Of a stretch of 64,000 nt of DNA, positions 1 to 7,100 are shown piece after piece. Source of the stretch: a virus; IMG/VR virus record IMGVR_UViG_3300012988_000001, positions 124,001-188,000 of that record; one strand, given 5' to 3'. Every line of letters starts with the position of its first letter. The first letter of the stretch is position 1. The notes below the pieces were generated by a model that had not been told where the DNA came from, made no database searches, and saw only the letters and a list, made by a program, of their open reading frames with translations. The position numbers and the translations under genes are program-made.

Positions 1-2
1 TC

Positions 3-233
3 CACAACAACGGTGGTGAGGAATTCTTGTACAAAGTACTTGAGTACTTCAACATTCAGCGTGATACGGATGGTGAGCTAGAAGACCTAATTGTGAAAGT
101 GTACGATAAATTTGAAGGCACTGTGATTGGTGATATTGACCAGATGTTGAAAGACGGAACTTTAGAGCCTAAAGAAATCCGTGCATATGTGTCGAATCTT
201 CGCACAACTGAAGTTGCGAAAATGTTCTCATAA
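3..233 (+). CDS. Unidentified protein, C-terminal fragment
   Basis: The reading frame is open from the left edge of the window to the TAA at 231-233, so this is the last 76 residues of a longer gene whose start lies outside. A TTG at 27 could be read as a start, but there is no ribosome-binding site in front of it and the frame upstream is open. The fragment is mostly predicted helical and acidic, ending in VAKMFS. No family was recognised. A strong promoter for the next gene begins three bases after the stop. Confidence 0.7.
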   Translation, partial: HNNGGEEFLYKVLEYFNIQRDTDGELEDLIVKVYDKFEGTVIGDIDQMLKDGTLEPKEIRAYVSNLRTTEVAKMFS

Positions 234-235
234 AT

Positions 236-266
236 TTGGGACAAAAAAGTAAAAATGTGATATACT
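236..266 (+). promoter_or_regulatory. sigma70-like promoter, TTGGGACA family
   Basis: TTGGGACA at 236-243 is followed after 17 nt by the -10 box TATACT at 261-266, preceded by TGTGA, which gives an extended -10 (TG-N). It is one of six near-identical promoters in the window. Predicted initiation near 273 leaves a leader of about 25 nt before the Nudix start at 298. Confidence 0.8.
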
Positions 267-297
267 ATAGGTATCTGATGATTATTGAGATGAAATT

Positions 298-741
298 ATG
301 CGATATACTTGCGGAATAATATTTTATCGTGATGGTCAGATACTTATAGGACATACAACCGGACAAGATCATTGGGACTTACCTAAAGGTAAAACTGAAG
401 GTGAAGAAACATATAAAGAAGCGGCTGTTCGGGAGTGTTATGAAGAAACTGGTTTTGAGATATCCGAGAAGGATTTACTTTTTATTGGTGATGTATCATA
501 CCGAAAAGGAAAAAGACTTATATTGTTTTTCTATACCGCTAGATATAAGCCTGAACCTAGTGAATTGAAATGTATCAGTACTTACACTAATAAGTACGGA
601 CAGACTAAACCAGAATTGGATAAGTTTAGATACATTGATGTTGAGGACTGTGAATTGTATTTGACTAAACGAATGTGTAGCAGTATTGTCAAAGCTGTTA
701 AACAATTCCAGAAAAATAAAGGAAAAGAGAATGGAAGTTAA
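298..741 (+). CDS. Nudix hydrolase
   Basis: A 147-residue protein with a perfect Nudix box (G-x5-E-x7-RE-x2-EE-x-G) at residues 31-52: G31, E37, R45-E46, E49-E50, G52. The HWDLPKG segment just before it is typical of the family. Nudix enzymes hydrolyse nucleoside diphosphates linked to another group, such as dNTPs, ADP-ribose, NADH, ApnA or RNA caps; the substrate here cannot be read from the sequence. It is the first gene after the promoter at 236 and overlaps the glutaredoxin gene by 11 nt, so the two are probably translationally coupled. A second, unrelated-looking Nudix gene lies at 32867-33328. Confidence 0.9.
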   Translation: MRYTCGIIFYRDGQILIGHTTGQDHWDLPKGKTEGEETYKEAAVRECYEETGFEISEKDLLFIGDVSYRKGKRLILFFYTARYKPEPSELKCISTYTNKYGQTKPELDKFRYIDVEDCELYLTKRMCSSIVKAVKQFQKNKGKENGS

Positions 742-1003
742 AATCTACGGACGCCTAACTGGTTGCCCTTATTGCACAAATGCGAAAGCAGTTTGTGAAC
801 AAAATAAATTCGATATGGAATTCATTGATATGGTTTCCACTGGTATGACTAAAGATGATCTATGTGAAATCGTAGGTAAGCCAGTAAGCACTGTTCCACA
901 AATCTTTGTTGATGGTGAATATGTTGGTGGTTACACTGAATTCGTTGCTCACCTCCGCTCTCTAAACGAGAAGAAAAAAGAAGATGACACAGACGATCAA
1001 TGA
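731..1003 (+). CDS. Glutaredoxin
   Basis: A 90-residue thioredoxin-fold protein with the redox motif CPYC at residues 12-15, the TVP cis-proline segment and a GG turn before the last helix, all standard for glutaredoxins. T4-type phages use glutaredoxin (NrdC) to supply electrons to ribonucleotide reductase; that role is inferred. The start at 731 is chosen because it follows a purine-rich AAAGGAAAAGAG and gives a normal family length; an in-frame upstream ATG at 686 lies inside the Nudix gene. The C-terminal 15 residues are very charged (KKKEDDTDDQ) and overlap the next gene by 20 nt. Confidence 0.92.
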   Translation: MEVKIYGRLTGCPYCTNAKAVCEQNKFDMEFIDMVSTGMTKDDLCEIVGKPVSTVPQIFVDGEYVGGYTEFVAHLRSLNEKKKEDDTDDQ

Positions 1004-1232
1004 TTTTCATGCACAGTGTAAAGCACGTGCTGAAGAGTTAGCCAAACGATTGGGGGTAGATTTTCAACCTCTAGATGTAAACTCTATTGAAACTGCTGCA
1101 CGGAAACGTATGGCAGCACTCATGAAATATCGTGAGCGAAAAGAAGAGTATGATTCTCTTCTTGAAACAGTTTTCAAAGTACTAAGTCCAACGGAAGTGG
1201 TTGAAATTCTACGAAATACCCGTAATAAATAA
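984..1232 (+). CDS. Small hypothetical protein
   Basis: An 82-residue, highly charged and predicted all-helical protein. Its start overlaps the glutaredoxin end by 20 nt in another frame, with a purine-rich AGAAAAAAGAAG in front of the ATG. No family was recognised and no cysteines suggest metal binding beyond one Cys near the N-terminus. Position and overlap indicate that it belongs to the same operon as the Nudix and glutaredoxin genes. It could be a small accessory or regulatory protein, but nothing in the sequence decides this. Confidence 0.65.
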   Translation: MTQTINDFHAQCKARAEELAKRLGVDFQPLDVNSIETAARKRMAALMKYRERKEEYDSLLETVFKVLSPTEVVEILRNTRNK

Positions 1233-1234
1233 TT

Positions 1235-1254
1235 ATGAAGGAACAATCCTTCAT
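1235..1254 (+). other. Small perfect hairpin between two genes
   Basis: ATGAAGGA (1235-1242), a 4-nt loop, then TCCTTCAT (1247-1254) form an 8-bp stem. There is no U-run directly after it (GTTATAAAATTTT follows), so it may be an RNA-stability or processing hairpin rather than a terminator. Confidence 0.45.
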
Positions 1255-1279
1255 GTTATAAAATTTTGGGAGAAATACT

Positions 1280-1522
1280 ATGATTAGTTTTCGTGATAAA
1301 TTAGCTCAAGGCATTTTCGAATGCAAACCAACAGTTGCTGACATTCCAAAGAAATCAGCATTTTTAGGAACAATTACAGAAGATGGTTTCTGTGATTATG
1401 ATGTACCTGAAGATACTTGGTATCTAAGTAAATCAACTGAACGTAGCAATCGCCTCCACAAAAGTACAATAGCCAGAAAACACCGCAAGGAAATGAAACG
1501 AATTCGTTTTGGTTCCGAATAA
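1280..1522 (+). CDS. Small basic hypothetical protein
   Basis: An 80-residue protein with a strong ribosome-binding site (TTTTGGGAGAA) 7 nt before the ATG. The C-terminal third is strongly basic (RKHRKEMKRIRF), which could mean nucleic-acid binding. No family was recognised. It is followed directly by an intrinsic terminator at 1529-1556, so it closes the first operon of the window. Confidence 0.65.
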   Translation: MISFRDKLAQGIFECKPTVADIPKKSAFLGTITEDGFCDYDVPEDTWYLSKSTERSNRLHKSTIARKHRKEMKRIRFGSE

Positions 1523-1528
1523 TAATTT

Positions 1529-1556
1529 AAAGGACTCTATATAAGAGTCCTTTTTT
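1529..1556 (+). terminator. Intrinsic terminator
   Basis: AAAGGACTCT, a 5-nt loop, AGAGTCCTTTTTT. It lies directly downstream of the small basic protein gene and upstream of the macrodomain gene. Confidence 0.88.
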
Positions 1557-1570
1557 CATCCGAGGTAACA

Positions 1571-2047
1571 ATGGGCGTAATAGAACATATTGGTAATCTT
1601 TTTGAAAGATACAGTGATGGTTTTTCTCCTGACCATCTTCATATCATTGTACATGGGTGCAATGCACAAGGTCGTATGGGTTCAGGGTTTGCGAAAGAAT
1701 TACGCGAACGTTACCCGGATGCATACACAACTTACAACGATGCCTACAAGTTCGCCGGACTTAAGCTAGGCTCTACGATTTACCACATAGTCGATGATAA
1801 TTTAGTGATTGCAAACGCTATCACACAGGAGTATTATGGCTATGACGGTGAGAAATATGTTAGCTATGATGCTATCGATACCGTCTTTAAAGACATGAAT
1901 GAGTTTATAGCTCAAACTGGACGGATGACGCACCTCCACTTCCCCCGCCTTGGGGCAGATCTTGGTGGTGGTAATTGGACAGTGATAAAGAATATCATTG
2001 ACCACCGCATCACCAATGCGTCGAAACATTTATATATTTTGAAGTAA
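1571..2047 (+). CDS. Macrodomain protein (ADP-ribose-1-phosphate phosphatase-like)
   Basis: The 158 residues form one macrodomain. The loop HGCNAQGRMGSGFA at residues 28-41 carries the conserved Asn31 and glycine-rich segment that contact ADP-ribose, and PRLGADLGGGNW at residues 125-136 is the phosphate-binding loop as found in Poa1p-type enzymes. Such proteins dephosphorylate ADP-ribose 1-double-prime phosphate or remove ADP-ribose from substrates. The role in the phage could be recycling of RNA-repair by-products, NAD-derivative metabolism or countering ADP-ribosylating host defence; the sequence does not decide. The ribosome-binding site is GAGGT, 7 nt before the ATG. Confidence 0.9.
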   Translation: MGVIEHIGNLFERYSDGFSPDHLHIIVHGCNAQGRMGSGFAKELRERYPDAYTTYNDAYKFAGLKLGSTIYHIVDDNLVIANAITQEYYGYDGEKYVSYDAIDTVFKDMNEFIAQTGRMTHLHFPRLGADLGGGNWTVIKNIIDHRITNASKHLYILK

Positions 2048-2070
2048 AAACAAACAAAGGATTGACAAAA

Positions 2071-2394
2071 ATGACAGCGAACGTTAAACTACTAAACATC
2101 AACGGTATGGGTCCAATTCTTGCAGTTATGCAAGCACACAGTGATGATCAAATCATCGTAACCAACCCTGCTGTACTAGGCACTGACCCTGAAACTGGTG
2201 ATCTAGAAATCAACGATTATCTAGGTGGAATCAGTAACCTAGATAAAGAAGTAGTATTCATGAAATTCTGTGTAATTTCCATTAGTGAACCAGAAGCTGG
2301 CCTAGCCGCTGCTTACGTAGGTGCACTAAAAGCTCAAGAAGATGCTAAGTCCAAAATCTTCGTTCCTGACAATAAGATTGTCATCGCAAAATAA
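2071..2394 (+). CDS. Probable Lsm-like (Sm-fold) phage protein
   Basis: 107 residues. I chose the ATG at 2071 because AAGG lies 10 nt upstream; the TTG at 2062 has no good site. The pattern VKLL, then ILAVMQA, IIVTNPAVL, and a second hydrophobic strand block EVVFMKFCVISISEPE followed by a helix resembles the Sm/Lsm-like small proteins common in T4-related marine phages. That is recognition of a pattern, not of a diagnostic motif. If right, it would be an RNA-binding ring protein. The stop at 2392-2394 is followed by the next start after 8 nt, so the two are co-translated. Confidence 0.5.
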   Translation: MTANVKLLNINGMGPILAVMQAHSDDQIIVTNPAVLGTDPETGDLEINDYLGGISNLDKEVVFMKFCVISISEPEAGLAAAYVGALKAQEDAKSKIFVPDNKIVIAK

Positions 2395-2402
2395 GAGGTA
2401 AT

Positions 2403-2777
2403 ATGATCCAGACTAACGAGCGTTTTTATCAAGCAGTTGTAATTCTAAAAGGTACTCCTGAAGCAGTAATTGCTAAAGAACTAGTGTTAGGTACTCAAGT
2501 ACTCAACAACCAATACACTCCCGGTAAAAAATCTTATCTTGGAAAGTTCGAAGCACAACAATTCAAAGAAACCTATGATAAGTGGGTAGAAGGTGGTGCT
2601 GAGGTTCGTGTATTTTATGCTGATGATCGCCTAGAAATGGACGACATTGATTACAAAGCCGTAAGTCTAGAAACTGTTCCAGCTTCTACTTGGGGTAATG
2701 AAGAGAGCGTGTTAGTACTTGGTCCATTTGCAGCAGATCGCCTAGACTTCCATCTAGAGAACTGCACCGAAGCGTAA
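2403..2777 (+). CDS. Hypothetical protein
   Basis: 124 residues, mixed alpha/beta, acidic. GAGGTAAT sits directly before the ATG and the gene follows the Lsm-like gene after 8 nt, so they share an mRNA. No motif or family was recognised. The next gene is separated by the hairpin/late-promoter element at 2785-2826, which probably ends or limits this transcription unit. Confidence 0.65.
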   Translation: MIQTNERFYQAVVILKGTPEAVIAKELVLGTQVLNNQYTPGKKSYLGKFEAQQFKETYDKWVEGGAEVRVFYADDRLEMDDIDYKAVSLETVPASTWGNEESVLVLGPFAADRLDFHLENCTEA

Positions 2778-2784
2778 TAATATC

Positions 2785-2826
2785 GTACCCCTATAAATAT
2801 TGTAGATAATACAACTATAGGGGTAC
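2785..2826 (+). promoter_or_regulatory. Inverted repeat enclosing a late promoter and the gp13 ribosome-binding site
   Basis: GTACCCCTATA (2785-2795) is a perfect complement of TATAGGGGTAC (2816-2826), an 11-bp stem. The late-type octamer TATAAATA (2792-2799) begins inside the left arm, and AGGGG, the likely Shine-Dalgarno of gene 13 (ATG at 2831), is in the right arm. A transcript reading in from upstream would hide the ribosome-binding site; one started at the late promoter would lack the left arm. TTTT after the stem could also give weak termination. Confidence 0.75.
2792..2799 (+). promoter_or_regulatory. T4-late-type promoter octamer TATAAATA
   Basis: Exact match to the T4 late promoter -10 octamer, ending 32 nt before the gp13 start codon. 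It is one of fifteen similarly placed octamers in the window, and the late sigma homologue gp55 is encoded at 59248-60093. Confidence 0.82.
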
Positions 2827-2830
2827 TTTT

Positions 2831-3619
2831 ATGTCTTATGATTATCAAGGCGGTGATCCTGATTCACCACAATATGACCACAGAGAGAAGTTGAAAGACA
2901 AAATCACTCAAATGCTTGGTGCTGGTGCAGTCAACGTAGAAATTACAGACGGTCAGCTTGAGATTGCGATTGATAATGCCGTTGAAAACTATCGTGCATG
3001 GTCAAGTGCTTCTAAAGAAGAAGCATTCCTACATATGAAACTTTACCCTTCTGAGTCAGTTTATGTCCTCCCAACTGAAGTTGAAATCGTTCGTCGTATA
3101 TATCGCCGTGGTAATGGTGTTGTATCAGGTGAAGGTTCAACAGTTGATCCATTCTCACTAGCTTATAGTAACACCTACTTATTAAGTGCAGTACGTGGAG
3201 CCACTGGTGGTGGACTACTAACATACGATTTATATCACCAGTTTGACGAAACTGTAGCAAGACTATTTGGGCGTGAAATTATATTCCAATGGAACCCAGT
3301 CAATAAGAAACTAATTATTGACCGAGATATTCGTGGTACTGAAGAAGTACTATTACATGTATTCCAAAATGTTCCTGAAGAAATGTTATTCCGTCAACAA
3401 ATGTCATATCCTTGGCTTCGTGATTGGGTTTTAGCTGAAGCTAAAATTATGTTAGGTACTAACCGTAGTAAATTCGCAACACTTCCGGGTCCACAAGGTA
3501 CATTCTCAATGGATGGGGATACTTTACGCCAAGAAGGTTTTGCATTACAGGAAAAGTTAGAACAACAACTTAGAAACTACAAAGATGGCAGTACGCCTCT
3601 TGGTTTCATCATTGGATAA
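2831..3619 (+). CDS. 13: Neck protein gp13-like (head-completion / portal adaptor)
   Basis: 262 residues resembling T4 gp13 along its length. The N-terminus has the K-D-I-LGA-VNVEITDGQLEIAIDNA pattern (T4: [22 protein letters not shown]), the middle has IRGTEEVLLHVFQNVPEE, and the C-terminus has WVLAEAKIMLGTNRSKF, MDGDTLRQEG and ends in PLGFIIG (T4: PPFGILVG). In T4, gp13 binds below the portal and, with gp14, closes the DNA-filled head for tail joining. It is slightly shorter than T4 gp13 (309). It is preceded by a late promoter embedded in a hairpin and followed by a terminator after 12 nt. Confidence 0.85.
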   Translation: MSYDYQGGDPDSPQYDHREKLKDKITQMLGAGAVNVEITDGQLEIAIDNAVENYRAWSSASKEEAFLHMKLYPSESVYVLPTEVEIVRRIYRRGNGVVSGEGSTVDPFSLAYSNTYLLSAVRGATGGGLLTYDLYHQFDETVARLFGREIIFQWNPVNKKLIIDRDIRGTEEVLLHVFQNVPEEMLFRQQMSYPWLRDWVLAEAKIMLGTNRSKFATLPGPQGTFSMDGDTLRQEGFALQEKLEQQLRNYKDGSTPLGFIIG

Positions 3620-3631
3620 AAGAAACAACAG

Positions 3632-3659
3632 GGAAGTGCATCTTGCACTTCCTTTTTTT
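3632..3659 (+). terminator. Intrinsic terminator after gp13
   Basis: GGAAGTGCA, TCT loop, TGCACTTCC, then seven T. The dNMP kinase start follows 12 nt later, so expression of the kinase needs read-through or another promoter. Confidence 0.88.
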
Positions 3660-3671
3660 ATAGGTACAAAC

Positions 3672-4316
3672 ATGGAAAGAATTATTGTAGCAATCAATGG
3701 AACTATTGGATCTGGAAAGGATACATTTAGTGAAGCATTCATAGATGCTGGTTACACACGCATGTCATTCGCAACAACACTAAAAGATGCAGTTTCTGTT
3801 ATCTTCGGTTGGGATCGTGAAATGTTAGAAGGTAATACCGAAGAATCACGTAAGATTCGTGAAACACGTGATGAGTACTGGTCTAATAAACTTGGTGGTG
3901 ATATTACGCCTCGTTGGGTACTTCAACATTTTGGTACTGATTGTGTTCGTCGCCATTTTAATGATAATATGTGGGTTTATGCACTAGAGAACCATATGCG
4001 TCATATTGATGGTAATATTATCATAACGGATTGTCGTTTTCCAAATGAGTTGAAAATGTTACGAGAGAATAATGCACATCTAATTGAAGTGCAGCGAAAC
4101 CTACCATCTTGGTATAATAAAGCTAAAGCGTACAACATGCTTATTTCTCAAGGTAAAGATGTATCTAAACCAACAGAACTAGAAGATGTACATCCATCTG
4201 AATGGGCGTGGATTGGGCTAAACACTGGTGCAAACGTTGTACAAAATAATAGTTCTATTGAAGAACTACGTAAAAAAGCCGATTGGATTCGTCAAGGTAT
4301 AGAAGACTCAAAGTAA
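3672..4316 (+). CDS. 1: Deoxynucleoside monophosphate kinase (T4 gp1-like)
   Basis: 214 residues beginning MERIIVAINGTIGSGKDT, with the P-loop GTIGSGKDT at residues 10-18 as in T4 gene 1 dNMP kinase. Further matches are SFATTLKDAV, the LQHFGTDCVRR segment and ITDCRFPNE. The T4 enzyme phosphorylates dTMP, dGMP and hydroxymethyl-dCMP to diphosphates for DNA synthesis; the substrate range here is not visible. The in-frame ATG at 3585 would extend it into gp13 and across the terminator, so the start at 3672 after TAGGT is preferred. It complements the thymidylate synthase at 20500. Confidence 0.88.
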   Translation: MERIIVAINGTIGSGKDTFSEAFIDAGYTRMSFATTLKDAVSVIFGWDREMLEGNTEESRKIRETRDEYWSNKLGGDITPRWVLQHFGTDCVRRHFNDNMWVYALENHMRHIDGNIIITDCRFPNELKMLRENNAHLIEVQRNLPSWYNKAKAYNMLISQGKDVSKPTELEDVHPSEWAWIGLNTGANVVQNNSSIEELRKKADWIRQGIEDSK

Positions 4317-4340
4317 TCGCTTTCAGTACATAAGATTAAT

Positions 4341-4393
4341 TCCTCCAATAAATAATGGTATATGAAAATGCTAATACCAATAATTTTGGAGGA
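4341..4393 (+). promoter_or_regulatory. Inverted repeat enclosing the sheath late promoter, with ribosome-binding site in the right arm
   Basis: TCCTCCAA (4341-4348) is perfectly complementary to TTGGAGGA (4386-4393), which is the sheath gene Shine-Dalgarno. An inner stem GGTAT (4357-4361)/ATACC (4374-4378) extends the fold. The late octamer AATAAATA (4347-4354) starts in the left arm, so late transcripts would begin after the anti-Shine-Dalgarno and leave the site free. The architecture is the same as at 2785-2826. Confidence 0.65.
4347..4354 (+). promoter_or_regulatory. Late-type promoter octamer AATAAATA, tail sheath
   Basis: It differs from the T4 late octamer only in the first base and lies 45 nt before the sheath ATG. 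It belongs to the family of fifteen such octamers upstream of virion genes. Confidence 0.7.
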
Positions 4394-4398
4394 TTTTA

Positions 4399-7062
4399 AT
4401 GGCTGAATTATTATCACCCGGTGTAAGTGTAACCGTCACAGACGAAAGTATTTCTGCACAGGCCGCACCCGGTACTGTGCCACTTTTTGTCATTGCAACC
4501 GCTCAGGACAAACTAGTTCCCGGTAGTTCTTCTATCGCTTCTGGTACACTAAAAGCGAATGCTGGTAAGTTACAACTTATTACCTCACAGAAAAACGCAC
4601 TAGACGTTTATGGTTCCCCAGTGTTCCAGCAACATCTAGGCTCCGTAGTACAAGGTGACGAGCTAAACGAGTATGGCCTCCACGGTCTATACAGTTATAT
4701 GGGGATTGCTAACCGTGCATATGTTGTACGTGCTGATCTTGATCTAGCTCAACTAGCACCAAGTGCTAGTGAGCCAACTGGTGATGTACCTAACGGTACT
4801 CTATGGTTCGATACTTTCGCTACACAAGTGGAAGCGTATGTCTCTAATAAAGACAACCCACAAAGTTTTTATGACTGGACTTTAAAACCAGTTCGCATCG
4901 TTAGTGCTGAGAACATTAGTGATGTAAGTACAGTTGGTCTAAATGTTGATGACCTAGTTATTCGCCACGTTCCAAGTAACGGTCAAATGCTAGTTTACAA
5001 ATTTGATTCATCTGGTCTAGTACAGGTAGAAACCTACCTATCTCCAATTAATAAAGTACCAAACGGTTCTGCTATTCACGCAGGTGATATCTGGATTCGT
5101 GATGGATATGTTAAAAATGGTTCTAATTACTTCGGTACTCGTTTTGTTGTTAAACGTTTTGCATCTCTAACCAAGACATGGGTTGCTATTGATACCTTTA
5201 CTGGTCAAAGTATCTATGAAGTAGAAGCGAAAACTGGAATTTCAAGCAATACTTATATTGCTGCACTATTCGATTGGGATAGTTATAGTTTCTCTCTATA
5301 TACCAAAGTAAGTAGTATTGCTGCTGCATCTGCACCTGCTCAACCATTAGGTCAAGTATCATTGGCACAGGCAACAGCAGATTGTTACCTAACTGTTAAG
5401 TATCTTAACAAATCAGTTCGTGTTCTAGCTGTACCACAAAACGCTATCATCAACTCTGCAACCGTAATTGCGGGAATGAATACTTCTGCACAACTAATCA
5501 ATGATGGTTTCACCTTCACTGCTTCTGGTAATGGTGTCGTATTCACAAACAAACTAGGTTATAGTTTTGTAGTTGAACAATCTACAGTAACAGCAGAACA
5601 AGTATTCTCTGCTTTAGAATTAGCAAAACTACAAGTTGATAGCTCTAACTATGCACTAGTTAATCCAGCAATTCTAAAAGTAACAGCAGACGCACCTCGC
5701 TCTACTGCTGCAAACGGGACTTACTGGTATGATTTCTCTAACTCTGATAACTTAACTGTCACACTATATACTGCAAACTTAAGTACTGAATCTTGGGATC
5801 TAATTGCTCAAAATAACATGTATGTTCAAGTTGATGAGCCAGCTACAGATCGTGATTTCTGGGTAGTTCCACTATCTCAGGGCATTGATGGTTATGAGTT
5901 CTATCGTGCAGTAAACGGTGAATGGCGTAAACTTGATCAAACAGATCAAAGTACTCTAAACGGTATGATCTTTGAAGATTTCAATGATTCTGTTCCAAGT
6001 GCAAATCTATACCAAAACGGCATGTTAGCAGTTGACCTAGGCAATACTGAAGGTGTTGTTAAACAAATGGTTAATGGTTCATGGAAAGTGGTTAGTGGTG
6101 TTAGTCTAGATGGTGCTGCTAATTTCGGTCGCAACGCACAACGTCAAATCATCGTTGAAGCACTAGCTGCTGTCATCGTTGGAAACGAAGCTATTCGTTC
6201 AGAGTTCATCGACTTTAACCTAATGTGTTCACCGGGTTATGTAGAACTTCTAGATGAGTTCGTAACACTAAACACTGATCGTAAAGAAACCGCATTTATT
6301 GTTACCGATGTTCCTGCACGTCTAACTCCAAGCAGTCAGGCAATTCAAGAATGGGCTACTAATGCTAACAACGCTCCAAGTAATGGTGACGTAGGTCGTA
6401 CCACTGCGTATGCTTATGCTGCACAATACATGGGCTGGTGCTTAAGTACTAACGTTGATGGTTCAGAAGTTGCTGTACCGGGAAGTACTATTGCTATGCG
6501 TACCTACGCTTATAGTGATTCTGTTTCTTATGTATGGTTCCCACCTGCTGGTACTCAACGTGGTGTTGTAAGTAACGCTGCTTCTGTAGGTTACATTAAC
6601 ACTGAAGGTGAATATACTCCAGTAGTATATAACAACGGTCAACGTGATACCATGTACGTGAATAAGATTAACCCGATTGCGATGCGTCCAAACCGTGGCT
6701 TACTAGTATTTGGAGACAAAACTCTAGCCGCTGATGATGGTAGTGCTCTAAGCCGTGTAAACGTAGCTCGTCTAGTTGTTTACATTCGTCGTCAACTTGA
6801 GATTCTAGCTGATCCGTTCCTATTCCGTCTAAACACTGCAAGTACTCGTCAAGAGTTTACTGGTGTAGTAAACAGCTTCCTAGCTGAAATTCTACAACTA
6901 AACGGTCTATATGACTTCTTAGTAGTGTGTGATGAATCCAACAACACCCCAACTCGTATCGACAGAAACGAACTATGGATGGACATTGCGATTCAACCAG
7001 TACGTAGTATTAACTTTATCTACATTCCAATCCGTATTGAGAAAACTGCTTCGGCATCTTAA
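4399..7062 (+). CDS. 18: Tail sheath protein gp18-like
   Basis: 887 residues, longer than T4 gp18 (659). The N-terminus LSPGVSVTVTDESISAQAAPGTVPLFVIATAQ and the C-terminal region (LVVYIRRQLEILADPFLFRLNT, then NFIYIPIRIEKTAS) are the conserved core that forms the interlocking contractile sheath. The variable middle (about residues 130-560) carries the extra surface domains. Leucine is coded mainly by CTA, as expected of a very highly expressed gene with strong codon preference. It has a strong ribosome-binding site (GGAGG) inside the hairpin described above, and its own terminator at 7071-7100. Confidence 0.95.
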   Translation: MAELLSPGVSVTVTDESISAQAAPGTVPLFVIATAQDKLVPGSSSIASGTLKANAGKLQLITSQKNALDVYGSPVFQQHLGSVVQGDELNEYGLHGLYSYMGIANRAYVVRADLDLAQLAPSASEPTGDVPNGTLWFDTFATQVEAYVSNKDNPQSFYDWTLKPVRIVSAENISDVSTVGLNVDDLVIRHVPSNGQMLVYKFDSSGLVQVETYLSPINKVPNGSAIHAGDIWIRDGYVKNGSNYFGTRFVVKRFASLTKTWVAIDTFTGQSIYEVEAKTGISSNTYIAALFDWDSYSFSLYTKVSSIAAASAPAQPLGQVSLAQATADCYLTVKYLNKSVRVLAVPQNAIINSATVIAGMNTSAQLINDGFTFTASGNGVVFTNKLGYSFVVEQSTVTAEQVFSALELAKLQVDSSNYALVNPAILKVTADAPRSTAANGTYWYDFSNSDNLTVTLYTANLSTESWDLIAQNNMYVQVDEPATDRDFWVVPLSQGIDGYEFYRAVNGEWRKLDQTDQSTLNGMIFEDFNDSVPSANLYQNGMLAVDLGNTEGVVKQMVNGSWKVVSGVSLDGAANFGRNAQRQIIVEALAAVIVGNEAIRSEFIDFNLMCSPGYVELLDEFVTLNTDRKETAFIVTDVPARLTPSSQAIQEWATNANNAPSNGDVGRTTAYAYAAQYMGWCLSTNVDGSEVAVPGSTIAMRTYAYSDSVSYVWFPPAGTQRGVVSNAASVGYINTEGEYTPVVYNNGQRDTMYVNKINPIAMRPNRGLLVFGDKTLAADDGSALSRVNVARLVVYIRRQLEILADPFLFRLNTASTRQEFTGVVNSFLAEILQLNGLYDFLVVCDESNNTPTRIDRNELWMDIAIQPVRSINFIYIPIRIEKTASAS

Positions 7063-7070
7063 TACCACTA

Positions 7071-7100
7071 TAAAGGGGCTTAATTGCCCCTTTATTATTT
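7071..7100 (+). terminator. Intrinsic terminator after tail sheath
   Basis: TAAAGGGGC, 6-nt loop, GCCCCTTTATTATTTT. It lies 9 nt after the sheath stop. Confidence 0.85.

Noticed and set aside
2785-2830. Reading the 2785-2826 hairpin as a simple terminator
   Set aside because: Only four T follow, the stem contains the gp13 ribosome-binding site and a late promoter, and gp13 starts 5 nt later; regulation of translation fits better.
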